Of a stretch of 64,000 bases of DNA, positions 47,391 through 59,489 are shown piece after piece. Source of the stretch: Guadua angustifolia. Its lineage: Eukaryota; Streptophyta; Magnoliopsida; Poales; Poaceae. Position numbers and translations under genes: made by a program. Position 1 is the first letter of the stretch; every line of letters starts with the position of its first letter. The notes beneath the pieces are model-generated. The model had not been told where the DNA came from. It searched no databases and saw only the letters and a program-made list of their open reading frames with translations. The stretch covers positions 24,496,852 to 24,560,851 of the forward strand of contig CM070508.1 in assembly GCA_036346375.1 (NCBI GenBank), in the 5' to 3' direction.

Positions 47391-48136
47391 CTACTTGACA
47401 TGAGCATATCCTGGAGGCGCTTCCACCTCGCCGCGCGACATGGCGCCGATCGCCTGAGACGCCGTCGCGTTCTCCTTGCCAATGCCGAGAGACCTGATCA
47501 CACCGTCCAAGAACTCAGCCAGCACAGGGTCCTGCACCGGCGAGGGCTGCACGCAGCAGATCCGCTCGACTCCCACCTCCGCTCTGCCACCGACGAGCGG
47601 CCCCTCCGCCCACCGCACTAAGAAACGGCACGCACAAAGCTCCTCGCCGTCCACGATCTCGTGAGCCGCCGGCGAGACCTGCATTTGGTCGGCACTCAAA
47701 CGACAACCAACCTCCCTTCGCATGTATGTGTAACGACGTAGTGAGGAGTGGGACAGTGCAATGCGAGGACGTCACGTACGGATTCGAGGACGGCGTCGTA
47801 GAACTTGAGCTCGCCGCCGCCGAGGGCGCAGGCGACGCAGAGCGGCGCGCCGGGGCGGAGGTCGCGGCAGCTGGCGTCGTCGAGGGGCGGGCTCGGCACG
47901 CGGAACCTGGCGCGGAGCGCGGCCACATCGCGCGGGGAGGCGAGGTCGACCGCGGGGTCGTACCACACGTCTAGCTCCTCGTGGAACTCCTCGTACATGA
48001 CGCGCAGCGCGCGCCCCTGCAGCGCCACGCGCACGACGTACCACGCGCCGTCCTCCGGCGAGCGGAACTCCAGGTGGGACGGCGGCCGACGCGGCGCCGA
48101 CGGGGCATGGTTCTTCCGCTTCCGCGTCTGTGGCAT
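47391..48136 (-). CDS. SAWADEE-domain protein, two exons
   Basis: The gene starts at the ATG at 48136 (context GGCAATGCC). Exon 1 is 48136-47780 and exon 2 is 47678-47391; the 101 bp intron has GTACGT...TGCAG borders and keeps the frame, giving 214 residues and a TAG stop. The N-terminus is basic (QTRKRKNH), possibly a nuclear signal. From about residue 22, EFRSPEDGAWYVV, VMYEEFHEELDVWY and RDVAALRARFRV form the first half of a SAWADEE tandem-tudor-like fold. LCVACALG, LKFYDAVLES and AHEIVDGEELCACRFLVRW follow; the His and the CxC pair are the expected zinc ligands. Relatives such as SHH1 bind methylated H3K9 and recruit RNA polymerase IV for siRNA production. This protein lacks a homeodomain, so its role is only inferred to be chromatin reading. 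It is the only gene in the window without visible damage. Confidence 0.85.
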
Positions 48137-48217
48137 TGCCTTGCCACGACGAAGGCGTTGGAGATTCGGTGATACCGAATAGAAAGCGTCGTGCTAGTGC
48201 GCTCTGTTGTTGGGTTG

Positions 48218-48224
48218 TTTTATA
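48218..48224 (-). promoter_or_regulatory. TATA box of the SAWADEE gene
   Basis: TATAAAA on the minus strand, about 82 bp upstream of the ATG at 48136, leaves room for a 5' UTR of about 50 nt. Confidence 0.65.
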
Positions 48225-48239
48225 GGCTCTCTCGGTGAA

Positions 48240-48674
48240 GAGCCATCTCTCGCCTCTACTTTGCGGTGCCGTCTGCCATGTGCCGCTGGCTCAGGCTGAC
48301 AGCCGCCATACCTGCTGCCGTCTAGTCCACCGTCAGCGCCACTTAAAAGTTTCATTGCGCTTGAAATTTGCAAGACGGGAAGCATTGCACGGCAGCAGTG
48401 GTACGACCAAGGTTCAGAATCTGAGCGGTGAAATCTGGAATTTTGGCCTCCAAGATTTATTATCTTGATGGAATAAAAAAAATTATTTTACTATAGTATT
48501 TTTAAAAAATTTCAGTGAGATTTCACTAAATCTCGTTGTTTTAGACCGAAGGGTTAGAGGATGTTGATTTGTTGAACCTGAGAGCTGCATGCATGCGTCT
48601 CCATGGTTTTTAGGAGGCATAAATGCATGCATACGTGTAGTCTGCATGAATGAAATGCATGCGGTAGTTGCCAG
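48240..48674. other. 5' flank of the SAWADEE gene
   Basis: I see no other gene. The left 150 bp is moderately GC-rich and the rest is AT-rich. The sequence directly before the hAT-like element at 48675 contains GCATGCATG-type repeats. Confidence 0.35.
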
Positions 48675-49326
48675 TAGGGGTGGAATTGAGCCGAGGTCGG
48701 CTCAGCTCGTTCGAGCTCACCGGAAATCGAGTCGAGTTAGGCTCGGTTCGGAGTATTAACCGAGCTAAAAGTTCGACTCGACTCGGGCTCGTTCGAGCCT
48801 CGAGCCGGCTCGGTGAGGCTTGCGAGCCGCCTGGGCCAGTACCGTGCCACCGAAACCGATCGAGTACTCCCCCCAAACGCCAAACCAAACGGTCGCCTAG
48901 TTCCCAAATCCATCGACCATCGAAGAGGAGGAGAGCTAGGGTTCGGGCGGGCCTTTGGCGCCGGCAGCCCGGCGCCTCCCCGGCTCCCCGTCCCCGACTC
49001 CGCGACTCCGGCGGCCACTCCGTCGCCGCCTCGCCGCCTCCCCCACGGGCCACGGCTCCGAAGTTTGAGAGATTTGGTGACCTTGATTGGAATGAATGCC
49101 TGGATGGATGACTTTTGTTCATTCTTGTTGATTTTTGTATCCACGCATGTAAGATGGCTGTTTGGTTGCCTACGTGCGGTGTAAAGTTAGACCAGCACGA
49201 TACACAAAGCACTCGCAGCCAGACTCGTGAGAAACGAGCTTCATAACCGTTTTTCCGGAGCCAGACTAGGACGGTACAAGCTACCGCGGCTAGACTCGTA
49301 CGAGACGGCAATCAAACAGATCCGTA
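48675..49326. mobile_element. Probable hAT-family element with a captured GC-rich fragment, right end unclear
   Basis: The left end TAGGGGTGGAATTGAGCC resembles the two complete hAT elements in the window. Subterminal GAGCTCG/GGCTCG motifs follow. The flank GTTGCCAG (48667-48674) recurs as GTTGCTAG at 49327-49334, an 8 bp duplication with one mismatch. The right terminus lacks the expected CCACCCCTA and may have been altered by the MITE at 49152-49323. The interior (about 48890-49110) looks like a 5' UTR plus exon (PKFERFGDLDWNECLDG, then stop), source unknown. Confidence 0.4.
49152..49323. mobile_element. MITE-like element, 172 bp
   Basis: The left end AGATGGCTGTTTGGTTGCC pairs with the complement of the right end, GGATCTGTTTGATTGCC. 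GTA flanks both ends (49149-49151 and 49324-49326). The CTGTTTGGTTGCC core is typical of grass PIF/Harbinger-type or hAT MITEs. The interior has AGCCAGACT repeats. Confidence 0.45.
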
Positions 49327-49334
49327 GTTGCTAG

Positions 49335-50405
49335 TTTTGTCTCTTCCGTTTTTGGAGACATGAATGCGTGCGAGCTGAATGTGTTTCCTCAGTTTCCCAG
49401 CGCAGGCGTGTGGTGTCGGGAACGAGACGTCGAGGCGCAGGCTGCGTTGGAAATGAAGTGACTAAAAATGCGCGAAGACTCGAACCCAAGACCAGCTGAG
49501 CTACTAGCCAATATGTAATAATAATTTTTCCCCAATTTTTTGAAGCCTGGCGAGACCATATCCCAGAGGTCAAAAATCACTGTATTTCGGCAAATTTGTT
49601 CGAAATCTCTAAAAACCCTATAGAAATAAAAACCGGAATTAAATTTTACTTTTAAAATTTTGTTTGGATTTCATCCAAAATTTTGAATTTTGGTCTCTAT
49701 ATAATCAAAAACAAAATTTAAAACCTTAGATATAATCTAAAAGAAAATTGAAACCGTGGGTACCAGGGTTTGCAAAACCGAAATAAAAAACCGCAACGAA
49801 ATTCGCGGTACAGTTTTCGCAAAAACCGCTCAAAAACCAAAGGGTTAAGAAATCAAAAAAATTGAAAAAAAAATCAAAAACCGTTCGCTTTTCAATGAAA
49901 AGCACGGTTTTTCACGAAAAACCAACCCGACCAATTAAATGTTCTTCAAAAATGATTTTTGAGCGGTTTTTAACGAAAAACAGTACACATAATTTTTTCA
50001 ATTTTTTAAATATTTTTTAATTAAATTGATTTACTGAAAATCGAAAACCACAATTTTCGACGCCATGACCTTTTCTTTCTTGGTCTACACGACCAAGAAA
50101 AATGCGAACACTTCTGGTGACGCCAAGAAAGGGTACAAGTGTCAGGGGTTGATCGATATTAGGTGCTGGCTGATGGGCACGGTGCTCCAGAAGATGCGCC
50201 GTGGAAGAAAGGAAGGGGCGCAGTAGCCTGTAGCCGTTTGTAGCAAACAGAGCAAAGCTGCCGAATTTATTTTGCAAATCCAACCGTTCCACGAACAAAT
50301 TTCCTTTATAAAAGTAGCACTATTTCCGACAACCAAAGTAGTGGTAAATAATATATGTTATTTATCGTGCTATTGTTCCGTAGCAAAACATAGCAGCATT
50401 ATTTA
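49335..50405. other. Unassigned, low-complexity sequence
   Basis: No gene is seen. 49745-50060 has repeated AAAACCG / CGGTTTTT motifs in both orientations, as in degraded DNA-element subtermini. On the minus strand near 49520-49485 TAGCTCAGCTGG and GGTTCGAGTC resemble tRNA A and B boxes, but they are only a few bases apart, so at best it is a deleted tRNA-derived fragment. Confidence 0.35.
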
Positions 50406-50410
50406 CTTAA

Positions 50411-50679
50411 GGACATCTTCAATGATACTAGCTATAAGAAATGTCCATATCATCTATAGATAGCATATAGACAATCTCTCTAATAGATTAGCTATATCAT
50501 TGTCTATAAAATTAAATATTGGCCCACATGTAATAGATAATAAGTGCTTTTAGAATCGGTTATACCGACTATACATTAGTAGCTACCTATATCTCTCTCT
50601 TATTTTTCTCTTCCACCCAAGCAAAATCTTTGAGATGATACGCTTATAGCTAACTGAAGTGGCACCATTGGAGATGCCC
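50411..50679. mobile_element. Tourist-like MITE, 269 bp
   Basis: The left end GGACATCTTCAATGATACT pairs with the complement of the right end, GGGCATCTCCAATGGTGCC, and both continue into TTAGCTATAAG-like sequence. TAA flanks both sides (50408-50410 and 50680-50682). This is the PIF/Harbinger-related MITE pattern. Confidence 0.8.
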
Positions 50680-50682
50680 TAA

Positions 50683-52440
50683 TTGATCACATAATTAGTC
50701 ATTTAAGTAACCACTTAATTAATTAAACACCTCTGTTTACTTAATTATTTGGCCACGGTCCTACTGAGAGACATGTGCTCGGTAGAGACCTGCCGAGCTA
50801 TCAGTCCGCTTTTTCTGCGATTGAGCTTAAGGTACGCAACTGATGACATATACCTCTTGCCGTCGTGTTTTTTCAGTTCATTCGTGTTGATCACATTTTG
50901 AAAAAGAAAATTGCGTCGCAAAAAAACTAAAAAATCTTAATCCTACGGAGAGGGGGGCGATCACGACTCACGAGGGGACAACTGGACACGCACAGGCAGG
51001 CAGATAGGCATAAATGGAAGACGAGAGAAGTCCAGCCATGCATCAAAGCGCGGCGTGGCCGGCGGAGCAGCCGAGCCGAGGCCAAGGACGCAAGAGTCAA
51101 GAGCAGAGACGGATGAATGGCCGGGGGCCAGGCGGCAGGCCTGGCTGAATTCGCGGAGGCTTGGCCGGGGGCCGTGTACGGACGGGACCAACGCGGTCGC
51201 GTTCCACAGCCGCCACCGCCGCACCAATAATTGCGGTCGCTCTCCCGGTTCACTCCGTGCCCATACGTGGCCGGCTGGCCGCACTGTCGCGATAGCTTCT
51301 GCCACGACGAGACCCAAGACGGTAGCGCCACTCTGGAACATAGCAGTACAAATTTCACGGGCATTTTACGTACCCCTTTGAAGTTTGAAGCCAAGGAATT
51401 TTGAAATAAAATTTCTTTCGGTTGTCCAACGCTCCTCCACAAGATTTTTCAAAAGATATTAAATCACATTTTTACGGGAAATTTCTAAAAAAACTACAGT
51501 AGCATCATAGCTTTCACTGAACCTGTCCTTCGTTGCGTTTACGGTATTAAATTTTTGAAAAATTAAATATGTATATAATATAAATCATCTCTCAATAAAT
51601 CATACAACCATAATATTTTCGAAGATATTAATATTTTTAAAATAAAAAATTAAGTCAAATCTAGAATCAACAAACATAGTAATATATGTTAAAGACCATA
51701 ACTAATAGTCATGTCACAATGTTTGTAACAGCAACTAAGGAATATGAATGCTAGATTATTGAAAAAAAAGATTATGTTTTCAGAAAGTTCAACCTTATAT
51801 GGGATGCATTTGAGCTTTCTAGTAATGTTGGATTTCTAGATGTATCTCATGTTTTGGTCTATAGGCATCTATGTAAGATAGCGAACTATCGTTAACTATA
51901 GCGCTTATAGCTAATTTAGCAGACACATTGGCTCATAATTTCATCTGAGATTTTAGATTTCGGTAGGGGATAAGATTTAAAATCTAGAAAGAATAAAAAA
52001 TTTAAAAAATTGTAAATTGCTACCATATTTTAGAAATCACTGAAATGTTTGGTATTTTGATTGAATTTTAACTTTTGATGACCGGATTTGGGTTAATAGC
52101 CCTTAAGAATGTCATCTTCCAAGAAATTGTGTTGAAAAACTGAATTTTTTAGACGTTTTATAAAAATAGCAAAAACACTATTAGATTTTTATAAAATAGT
52201 GCATGCTTGATCATACTATAAAAATTTATGATACCATATTTAGCAGTTTATAATCATACTTAAAATTTCCAAAATAATTTTATTAATTTTTATATTTAAA
52301 ATTCAAAAATATAATGAACATTAGTGAGACAATAAGATTGTAAGAATTATATAAATTAGCTCCAGTGTGATCATGATCTAAAATTTTTAGGAGAGTTTAA
52401 GAATTATCTTAAAACCCTTCTCTAAATGTTTTAAAAAATT
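50683..52440. other. Unassigned sequence with a GC-rich island at 50940-51340
   Basis: The island is open on both strands (171 codons on minus, 51442-50927), but the translation shows no domain I recognise. It may be an old captured promoter/first-exon region. 51480-52440 is AT-rich and without features. Confidence 0.35.
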
Positions 52441-52449
52441 TAAACTTAT

Positions 52450-52985
52450 TTTGATTGTTCAATCAAATCTATAAAAATAATACATATACTCAGTCAGACC
52501 TTTATTAGAACAGTAGCACTATCAGAGTTTTTGAACATTTCACATGCTTAATCATCATCTACAAATTTTTTGAGAACGTTAGTGGTACATCAGGACCATC
52601 TAATTTTTCAAAATTTACTAACGTGGTTTGAACCATTTGTTATTCAGTTGAAATTTGTCGGTTAACCTTTTATCAGGACAGTAGCACTTTTCGAATTTTT
52701 GTAAATTCCTCAAGATTAATCATTATCTAAAAATTTTATGAAAAATTTGTTGATTCGTCAGAACCATCACAAAAAGTTTCAAAATTTTTTAATATTGTTT
52801 GAACTATTTTTCATTCGGTTGAAATTTATCGGTCATCCTTTTATCAGGACAGTAGCACTTTTAGAATTTTTAAACGTTCCTAATGTTTGATTATCATCTG
52901 AAATTTTTATGGGAACATTAGTGATGCGTTAAAATCATCTACAAAATGTTTTAACATCCTTCGGACCATTTTTCATTTAGTTGAA
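52450..52985. repeat. Diverged tandem repeat of ~170 bp
   Basis: Three to four copies are marked by TATTAGAACAGTAGCACT (about 52502), TATCAGGACAGTAGCACTTT (52671) and the same motif at 52842. The spacings are 169 and 171 bp. Each copy also has a GAACCATTT...TCATTCGGTTGAAATTT block. The copies are roughly 75-80 percent alike by eye. Confidence 0.7.
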
Positions 52986-52989
52986 TTTT

Positions 52990-55837
52990 ACTAAAATTTC
53001 CCAAAATTCAATATTTCAGGATTTAAAATTTGCTTTTTATATCTTTACCCGATTTTGTTCGAAATTACAAGATTTTGTTGAAATTTTAGATTTCACCAAT
53101 TTCCGTGATATGAATTGATAACGAAATTTCAAAGGCTGCTCATCACTTATTGCTCCGTTGAAAAGTGGAGGTACATAAATCACTGAAAGACTCCACGAAA
53201 TGACGTGCGTGTCGTTGATGTGCCATTAGATGTGAATCTGGTTCGCACTGTAATAATCCCATTGCTGGCACACTTTTTGCTCGATCAAATGCACGGCCCA
53301 CTTGGACCTTTTACATTTTACAATTTCGTCTTTGTATGGAAAGTGTACTTCAGATACAACATCGCCATGGCCATTGGTCAAGCATTCAATAACAGCATTA
53401 CAGAGAACTGATTTTCTCACTATTATCGCATGTCCCTGTAGCAAACTGGCATCCTTAAAATTTCATCGGATGCGCTTATTTTTTTTCCTAGGACCATTTC
53501 AATTCCTGTATTATTAGGGAAAATTTTGCCCCATTCAAAAAGGCATCTGCATATGCTCCTCACATTTTTAGCGTCATTTATCTCGTTTTATTTCAAATCT
53601 AATCCCCTTATGAGCAAAATTACAGATCTAGCATTTCCCCCACTATAGAAGGCGTGGCATATGATTTTCTAATTTTTTATTATTTTTTGGTGTTAAACAG
53701 GCCGATCTTAGGTCGGCACAGCCTGTTCAAGCCCGTGCCGGCGCAGCACAATCCAAAAGCCACTTAGCCCCGGCACATGGACTAACATTGCACGGTCCGT
53801 TTACCAGGTCTAAATGAATGTATCTAAACTATGTCGTGCTGCGATTTAAACGGCCGTGCTATATTCTTGATGCATTTCCTTTTAATTGTGTACGAAAGGT
53901 AGAAGAATAGCAAGTGCGGTGCAGCCGTGGTAAATTCTTTGAAGTATTAAGCAACAGAGAATAAAGTAAAAAAAAAAGAGAGAGAAGGTGGCCAGCTAAT
54001 CTTAGGTATTGATTGCTCGTTGGATGGCTAGATTAGATCTTACTACCAAAATTGCAGCTACACAGTAGCAATTGCACTACATCTGTCTCTTAAAACGATA
54101 TTTATTCCGAACCATAGTTGTAGTGACTGGGTTGTCAACATATCCAGTAAAAACTATTTTTATTATGAAAATTTTATAAAGCCTATGTGTATAAGTTTGT
54201 GTGTTTTATAAACTTTTGAAAAATTCTCAAAAATTACCATTCGTAGAGGAGGTGAGTGAGTTTTTACAACCTTGCAAAGTTTGAAAACAAACTCAATCGT
54301 ATTTAAAAGATTTCTTTTTCATATCTTTTAAATATGATTAAAAGTATTAATTTCGAGGATAGGGGTTAATTGTATTTACTAGACACGCAGGCAAAAATTT
54401 CGTGGGAGCAACGAGCGTGCGTGGGGGCTCGAACACGCGATCTCCTAGCCGCAGATGAAGCGCAGGCCCTCATGTTCGACTGACTGGGAAAATTATTACT
54501 TGGTGTCTATGAAGTCTGAACGCGAGCGGCGCCGCGCGCGCAACGCGCCAAGCGTCGCTCGAGGAGAGGCGCGGGGCGATGTAGGTGTGCAAGGAGGCTG
54601 GAACATAGCAGCTACCAGCTAGCGTCAATTTTTCAGTAGCGTTTCAAGCTAGGTCACTCTTTGAAGTTGTATATCATAGATTTTCCCTAGTTTGAACAGC
54701 TACCTAGATATCTCAAAATTTAATGAGTTTAGATACATAATTTTTCGCAACAAATTTGTACTTGCGGTATCACTTGTAACTTAACTAGCCAAATTTTTAT
54801 CAATATTTTGCCATGCTCGCGCAAATTCTTGTTCCTACCCTGTTCATCCAACGTCCTGCTAATACTCAGGGTATGTATGAAACACAGGAATTTCGTGGAA
54901 GTTCATAGGATTTTCACAGGAATAAGTATGACTCCTTCCAAATTTATGTGGAGTTCGCCCGTTACAAATAGGATGTTACGTTCGAAGGCTTTGGATAAGA
55001 AGAAAACATTGTTCCAGAGTAGAAGAGTAGACTACAGATAGCTCCAGAGTCCAGCCCTAGCAGTACAGAAGAAAGAGCTGGCTACTCCCAGGATCCCATC
55101 ACAAACGCAGAAGGGAAGGGAAGAGGTCAGAAAAGGCAATGGCAGCACGAGTAAAGGTACGTAAAATAGTTTGTCTTCTAAGATTTTGACTCATACAGAG
55201 ATAACATTAGAGACAATAGTATCTTTAAAACCATACCTCTAACTATTTAATATTAGTTTTATCATATTTTACTTTTACATTCTATTATTATTTATACTGG
55301 TTTGATGATCAAATTGTCTCGTAAATAAAAGACAGAAGATTAGTTTTCTTCACCTTCTGTCTGCAGTATATATCTGAAAAACAGCTGAGTGCTACCGATC
55401 CAACGTCCAGTATGCTGCTGCAAGCCTGCAACCTACAGCGTGCCGCGCGCGTACCCTACGGCGTCAGCCAGGCAGCTTTTAACGCGAAGGCGCAGCGCTG
55501 CAGACGGCGGCAGCCGCAGCCGCCTGAGCGCGCCAGCCTGCCCCCACAAGGTCTCGATCCCCACGCGCTGCACTGCACGCCCAGCGAGCACAAGCCGAGA
55601 GATAGGGAGTCGTGACCGATTGATCCATCGACGCGATCTCTCGGCCGATCCGTCGTGCAGAGGAATTTCTCGGAGTCCCAGATCAGCCGGCCACTCAGTT
55701 CCACACAGTCACACGGGCACACCAATCCTTCCTTCTCTGTCTTTACTCTTCTGCCCTTTTCTCTCTTCTCGTGAGAAAGCAAGGGATAAAGAACACAACA
55801 CAAGTGTTATGGTCTTGCTATCACAGGACACCAATTA
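52990..55837. other. Unassigned sequence; possible hAT and tRNA-like debris
   Basis: No gene could be supported. 53690-53860 has CCGTGCCGGC/GGCACAGCC motifs like a hAT subterminus. Minus strand 54480-54405 carries ATCTGCGGCTAGGAGATCGC followed by GTGTTCGAGCCCCCAC, close to a tRNA T-arm, possibly a SINE remnant. 55140-55165 holds a short ATG frame before GTAAAGGTACGT. 55390-55610 is GC-rich with open frames but no domain. Confidence 0.35.
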
Positions 55838-56073
55838 TAAGACCATCTCCAACCGATTCCTGTGGTTTCATTCCTTCCCAAAGATTCCTGTGGATTCCTT
55901 CCTGATTCCCTTCCTTCCCAAAGAATGCACTCCAACCGATTCCCTTCCCCATTCCCTTCCTTCCCGTAAATACCTAACTTTTCCTCCTCCCTCTCATCCA
56001 ACCCAAACCATTCTATATATTGAGGGTTGCATTCATCAAAGTTAGTTACCCACAACCTGTTGCTAACTTCAAA

Positions 56074-57394
56074 ATGAGTCACCCAATTCTTCCTCAAGTG
56101 ATGAACTAGGCTTTATCGATGATGAGGACACCCTTCTTCGCAATCGCAGAGGAGGAGGAGATGCAAGCGAGGAACGAACCGCCGACGGGATCGGTTCCAG
56201 ACATGCGGTGATCAACCGAGGTCACGCTGAAGGGCGGCTCGGCTTTATGGTGATTACTTCGCTTCTTCTCCCGTGTACGGCCATGCATTTTTCAGGCGGA
56301 GGTAACAAACCAGTAGTCCGAACAAATATGAATGATGTGCTTGTAAGGTTTCCTTACGTCTAAGTCGTTTCGCATACGCAGGTTTCGGATGAGCCGCTCC
56401 CTATTTTTGCGAATAACGAATGTCATGAAGGACACGACGCTTGGTTCCAAAGAAAAGAGGGATCGAAGGGAAGCTTGGTTTGCATCCTCTTGTAAAGTAA
56501 CCGCACTCTCCGTCGGCTAGCGTGACGGCGTTCCTCGCCGACGCGTGGACGAGTACTCCAGATATGGAAAGCACGGCCCTTGTAGCTCTCAAGAAGTTCG
56601 TGAAGGCGGTGGTGGAGGTTTTCGGGAGGAGTACCTCCGATCTCCTAACGCGAAGACATTGCTAGACTCCTTCTTGTTGGTGAGCATGGGGTTTCCGGTA
56701 TGCTTGGTAGCATCGATCGCATGCATTGGACCCGAAGAACTGTCCAAAGCATGGCAAGGGGCATTCACCGCATACTCACAAGCCTTCCATAGTCCTCGAG
56801 GCGGTTGCTTCGCATTTACTTGTGGATTTGGCATGCTTTTTTTCGGTATGCCAGAAGCATGAACGATATTAATGTGTTACACCGTTCTAACATATTTTCT
56901 AGGAAAATGATGGTACAACCCGTCATGTTAACTACATCGTGAACGGCACTGTGACGACATGGGGTACTACCTCGCAGATGGCATTTACCCCGAGTGGGGT
57001 ACCTTTGTTAAGGCGATTTCGCCGATGGGAAACAAGAGGATCCACTTCGCAGATGCACGATCCGCCGCAAGGAAGGATGTCGAGAGCATTTGGAGTGCTC
57101 CAAGGTAGGTTTGCCATTGTCAGGGGCCCCGGGCGATGTTGGCACCAGAGTACGTTAAGGCATATAATGACTGCATGTATCATTTTGCATAACATGATCG
57201 TGGAGGATGAGAGGAATGGGCCACCACAGGAAATGAACTTCGACTTTATGGGAACTCCCGTCGTTACCGGGACGTCACCCAGCGGGTCGGTCTTGCACTG
57301 CATACAAGCAACTCAAAGGCGGAGGGATCGCCAACTTCACCATCAGTTGCAGGCGGATCTGGTCGAACATCTTTGGTCACGGCACGGGGGATAA
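56074..57394 (+). pseudogene. PIF/Harbinger DDE transposase, frameshifted
   Basis: The likely start is the ATG at 56074, with a shift soon after it (NSSSSDELGFIDDE in the next frame). The usual order is seen across frames: FREEYLRSPNA (about 56610), MLGSIDRMHW with the first catalytic Asp (about 56700), LWIWHAFF (about 56822), GYYLADGIYPEWGTF with the second Asp (about 56958-57003), NKRIHFADA, then RAFGVLQGRFAIVRGP (about 57090-57130) and TACIILHNMIVEDER (about 57170). The E-bearing motif is split by a 2-base contraction of an AGAGAG run near 57083. Several stops lie in 56270-56600. The protein would normally work with ORF1 at the terminal repeats to excise and insert at TAA/TTA sites. This copy looks dead as read. 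Confidence 0.88.
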
Positions 57395-57792
57395 TGCAAG
57401 TGTAAGCTATGTTTCCTTGTGAGAGTGTTATGTATCAATGTAAGGTTCAATAAATAAGTGAACTTGGTTATACGTGAAATGAAATGGAAAGCTCAAAACA
57501 GGATAACCGACAATGCAAACATTACAAATCCGGTAAGTCTGCAATACAACTAGATAGTTCAAACATTAACACAACATTACACAATAGTAGAGTCCACACA
57601 TGAACTAGATAGTTCGCACATGAACACAACAAACCAACACAAGAAAGCAACAAACTAGATAGTTCACACAATACAACTACGTAGTCCACACAATAAATAA
57701 AGGTAGTTCAAACATTAACACAACATTACACAATAGTAGAGGGACGCCAACTCGATCTAGATAGTTCAAACAGGGATGACCGAAGGCAACAA

Positions 57793-58788
57793 TTACTTGT
57801 TCATTGCACGACGACTCGTCATAATCTCATTCTGTCGACTCTCGTAGTACTCGCGAAGCAATCCATTACACGAGTTCAAGTCAATATTCATAATCCTTTC
57901 ATTCTCCGCTTCCTCTGACATGGCCAGTTTTTTCTTCTGTATTTCTAGCATAGTAGCCGCCTTTTCCTTCTGTATTTCCACCATAGCAGCTCTCGACTCA
58001 TTCATCTTGTTGAATTGCTCGGAGTACGCACCCACAGATGACATGCTAGACGTACCACCACGCTTCCTCGCAGCCTTCGCAGCGTCCCGGCCTTGTGGCC
58101 TTTCCAGCTCATCAGAGGATGCTTGCGAGGATCGCCGATAGGAATGTCATTGGACCCTTCATGTCGCCCCGTCTTTTGCTTCTTGTGGGACAAGTGCGAA
58201 GACCACTTTGATGATCCGCAAGTAGTACCCAACAATGGTGGAACGCGAATGGCTTGCCCTCAATGTCCTCGAACATCGTATCAAAGATGGGCCATCTGCA
58301 AAAAGAGAAGACAATTACAACATGACTACAAGTGTCGACTACATACGGGACAATTACTTACCCTATCACGCCGGTGCTCCCACTCGATGTAGACCGTCGG
58401 TCCGATTGAGATACCCAAAGATATTTGCTAACACACTCATTTATCAATGACCAGCGGTTAACCAATGCTTTCTTCGATCTTGCCTTCATGTGTTCCTTGC
58501 TATAGGTTGTGTAGTAATCAGCAATTCGGTCCAATACGTGTCCGATGATTGGTCCTTCCCAACAATGGGGTCTAGGCTCACATTCAACCAAGCCGAGACT
58601 AGAACTTCATCCTCCCCTTGATCCATTTGGTCCTCTCGGCTCGAGCTGTTTTTGGTCCCCTTCTTCACGGCGTGGACCGACTCGGGCAAGATGAGTCGTG
58701 CCCATGGTCGGCGGTGTTGCGGAGGAGATAACCCGTGCACCACAAAGATCCAAGTCCTCTGAAGGAAGTTCGAGTAGAAAGGGTCCAT
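57793..58788 (-). pseudogene. PIF/Harbinger ORF1 (Myb/SANT-like) with intron, damaged
   Basis: The chosen start is the ATG at 58788 (MDPFYSNFLQ). The conserved part is GEDEVLVSAWLNVSLDPIVG (about 58618-58560), then in other frames ALVNRWSLINECVSKY (about 58475-58428), typical of the SANT/Myb domain that binds element ends. An intron fits at 58361-58296 (GTAAGT...TTGCAG). The C-terminal part contains LADHQKWSSHLSHKKQK and a coiled-coil region MVEIQKEKAATMLEIQKKK (57985-57910), ending RRAMNK. At least two frame changes separate these pieces. In active elements this protein brings the transposase into the nucleus and onto DNA. Confidence 0.8.
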
Positions 58789-59079
58789 GTCGCCCTCCCC
58801 GATCATTGAAAGCACACACACGCTTTGTTATTACGGAATCATGGCAAAGCACTATGGGAACATTACGATTAAGCATGAAACAGACATCACATTTATTGAA
58901 ATTACGGTAAGGATTACAAGTTCATAGCTAGATTCACCAAAATACAATAAAGCTCACTTAGCAGTTGAAAGCCACATGGTCGAAATTAAAGCATACAACA
59001 CACACGAAGATCTAAACATAGTGGTCCGAACGATCGGACTCGAATCCACATTCGCTAAGTAGAGAACCCGTGGAGGAGT

Positions 59080-59390
59080 CGCTAAGCGGAGTCGTTCGGC
59101 CGTGTAGTCCGCCGCACGACGTCGTTCGGATCAATCGCCTCGGCAGATGCAAGGTGAGCGAGCACATCAGAGAAGGTGGAGGGTAAAGTCAACTGTGTCC
59201 AACGACATCTTCTCCAAGCCATCGGCTATGAACTCGACCAAGAAGTCTTATTTGTTAATGTCATTGGCCCAAGGCTCATCACTTGGGAGGAAGTTGTCCC
59301 GAGCGATGGTCCCGAGCTGCTCGGCTCTCTCCTCCAAAGAGGTCTCGTGATCTCGACAGACGCCTCAAGGGTCTCCGAGTCCATCTAAAA
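59080..59390 (-). other. Coding-like stretch upstream of ORF1, unidentified
   Basis: From ATG 59386 the minus strand reads MDSETLEASVEITRP and on for about 100 codons with one internal stop. In another frame LVEFIADGLEKMSLDTVDF is open. I do not recognise either. It may be an additional 5' exon of ORF1 or captured sequence. Confidence 0.3.
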
Positions 59391-59489
59391 CAGCACGTCA
59401 GGACAACAGTTCGGACAGATACTTCGCACACAAACAAGTTAAGCATTTATCAGGAAATACTTGGCTCATGCAATTCTGTAGATAACAAG

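Noticed and set aside
49480..49525. tRNA gene (A-box and B-box-like sequences on minus)
   Set aside because: The boxes are only a few bases apart and no acceptor stem can be formed. At most it is a deleted tRNA-derived fragment.
50927..51442. 171-codon minus-strand frame in a GC-rich island as a host gene
   Set aside because: No domain recognised, strongly biased composition, and the opposite strand is open too. A captured or old promoter region is as likely.
54405..54485. Functional tRNA gene on minus
   Set aside because: A T-arm-like GTGTTCGAGCCCCCAC is present, but no paired acceptor or D-arm could be found. It is possibly a SINE remnant.
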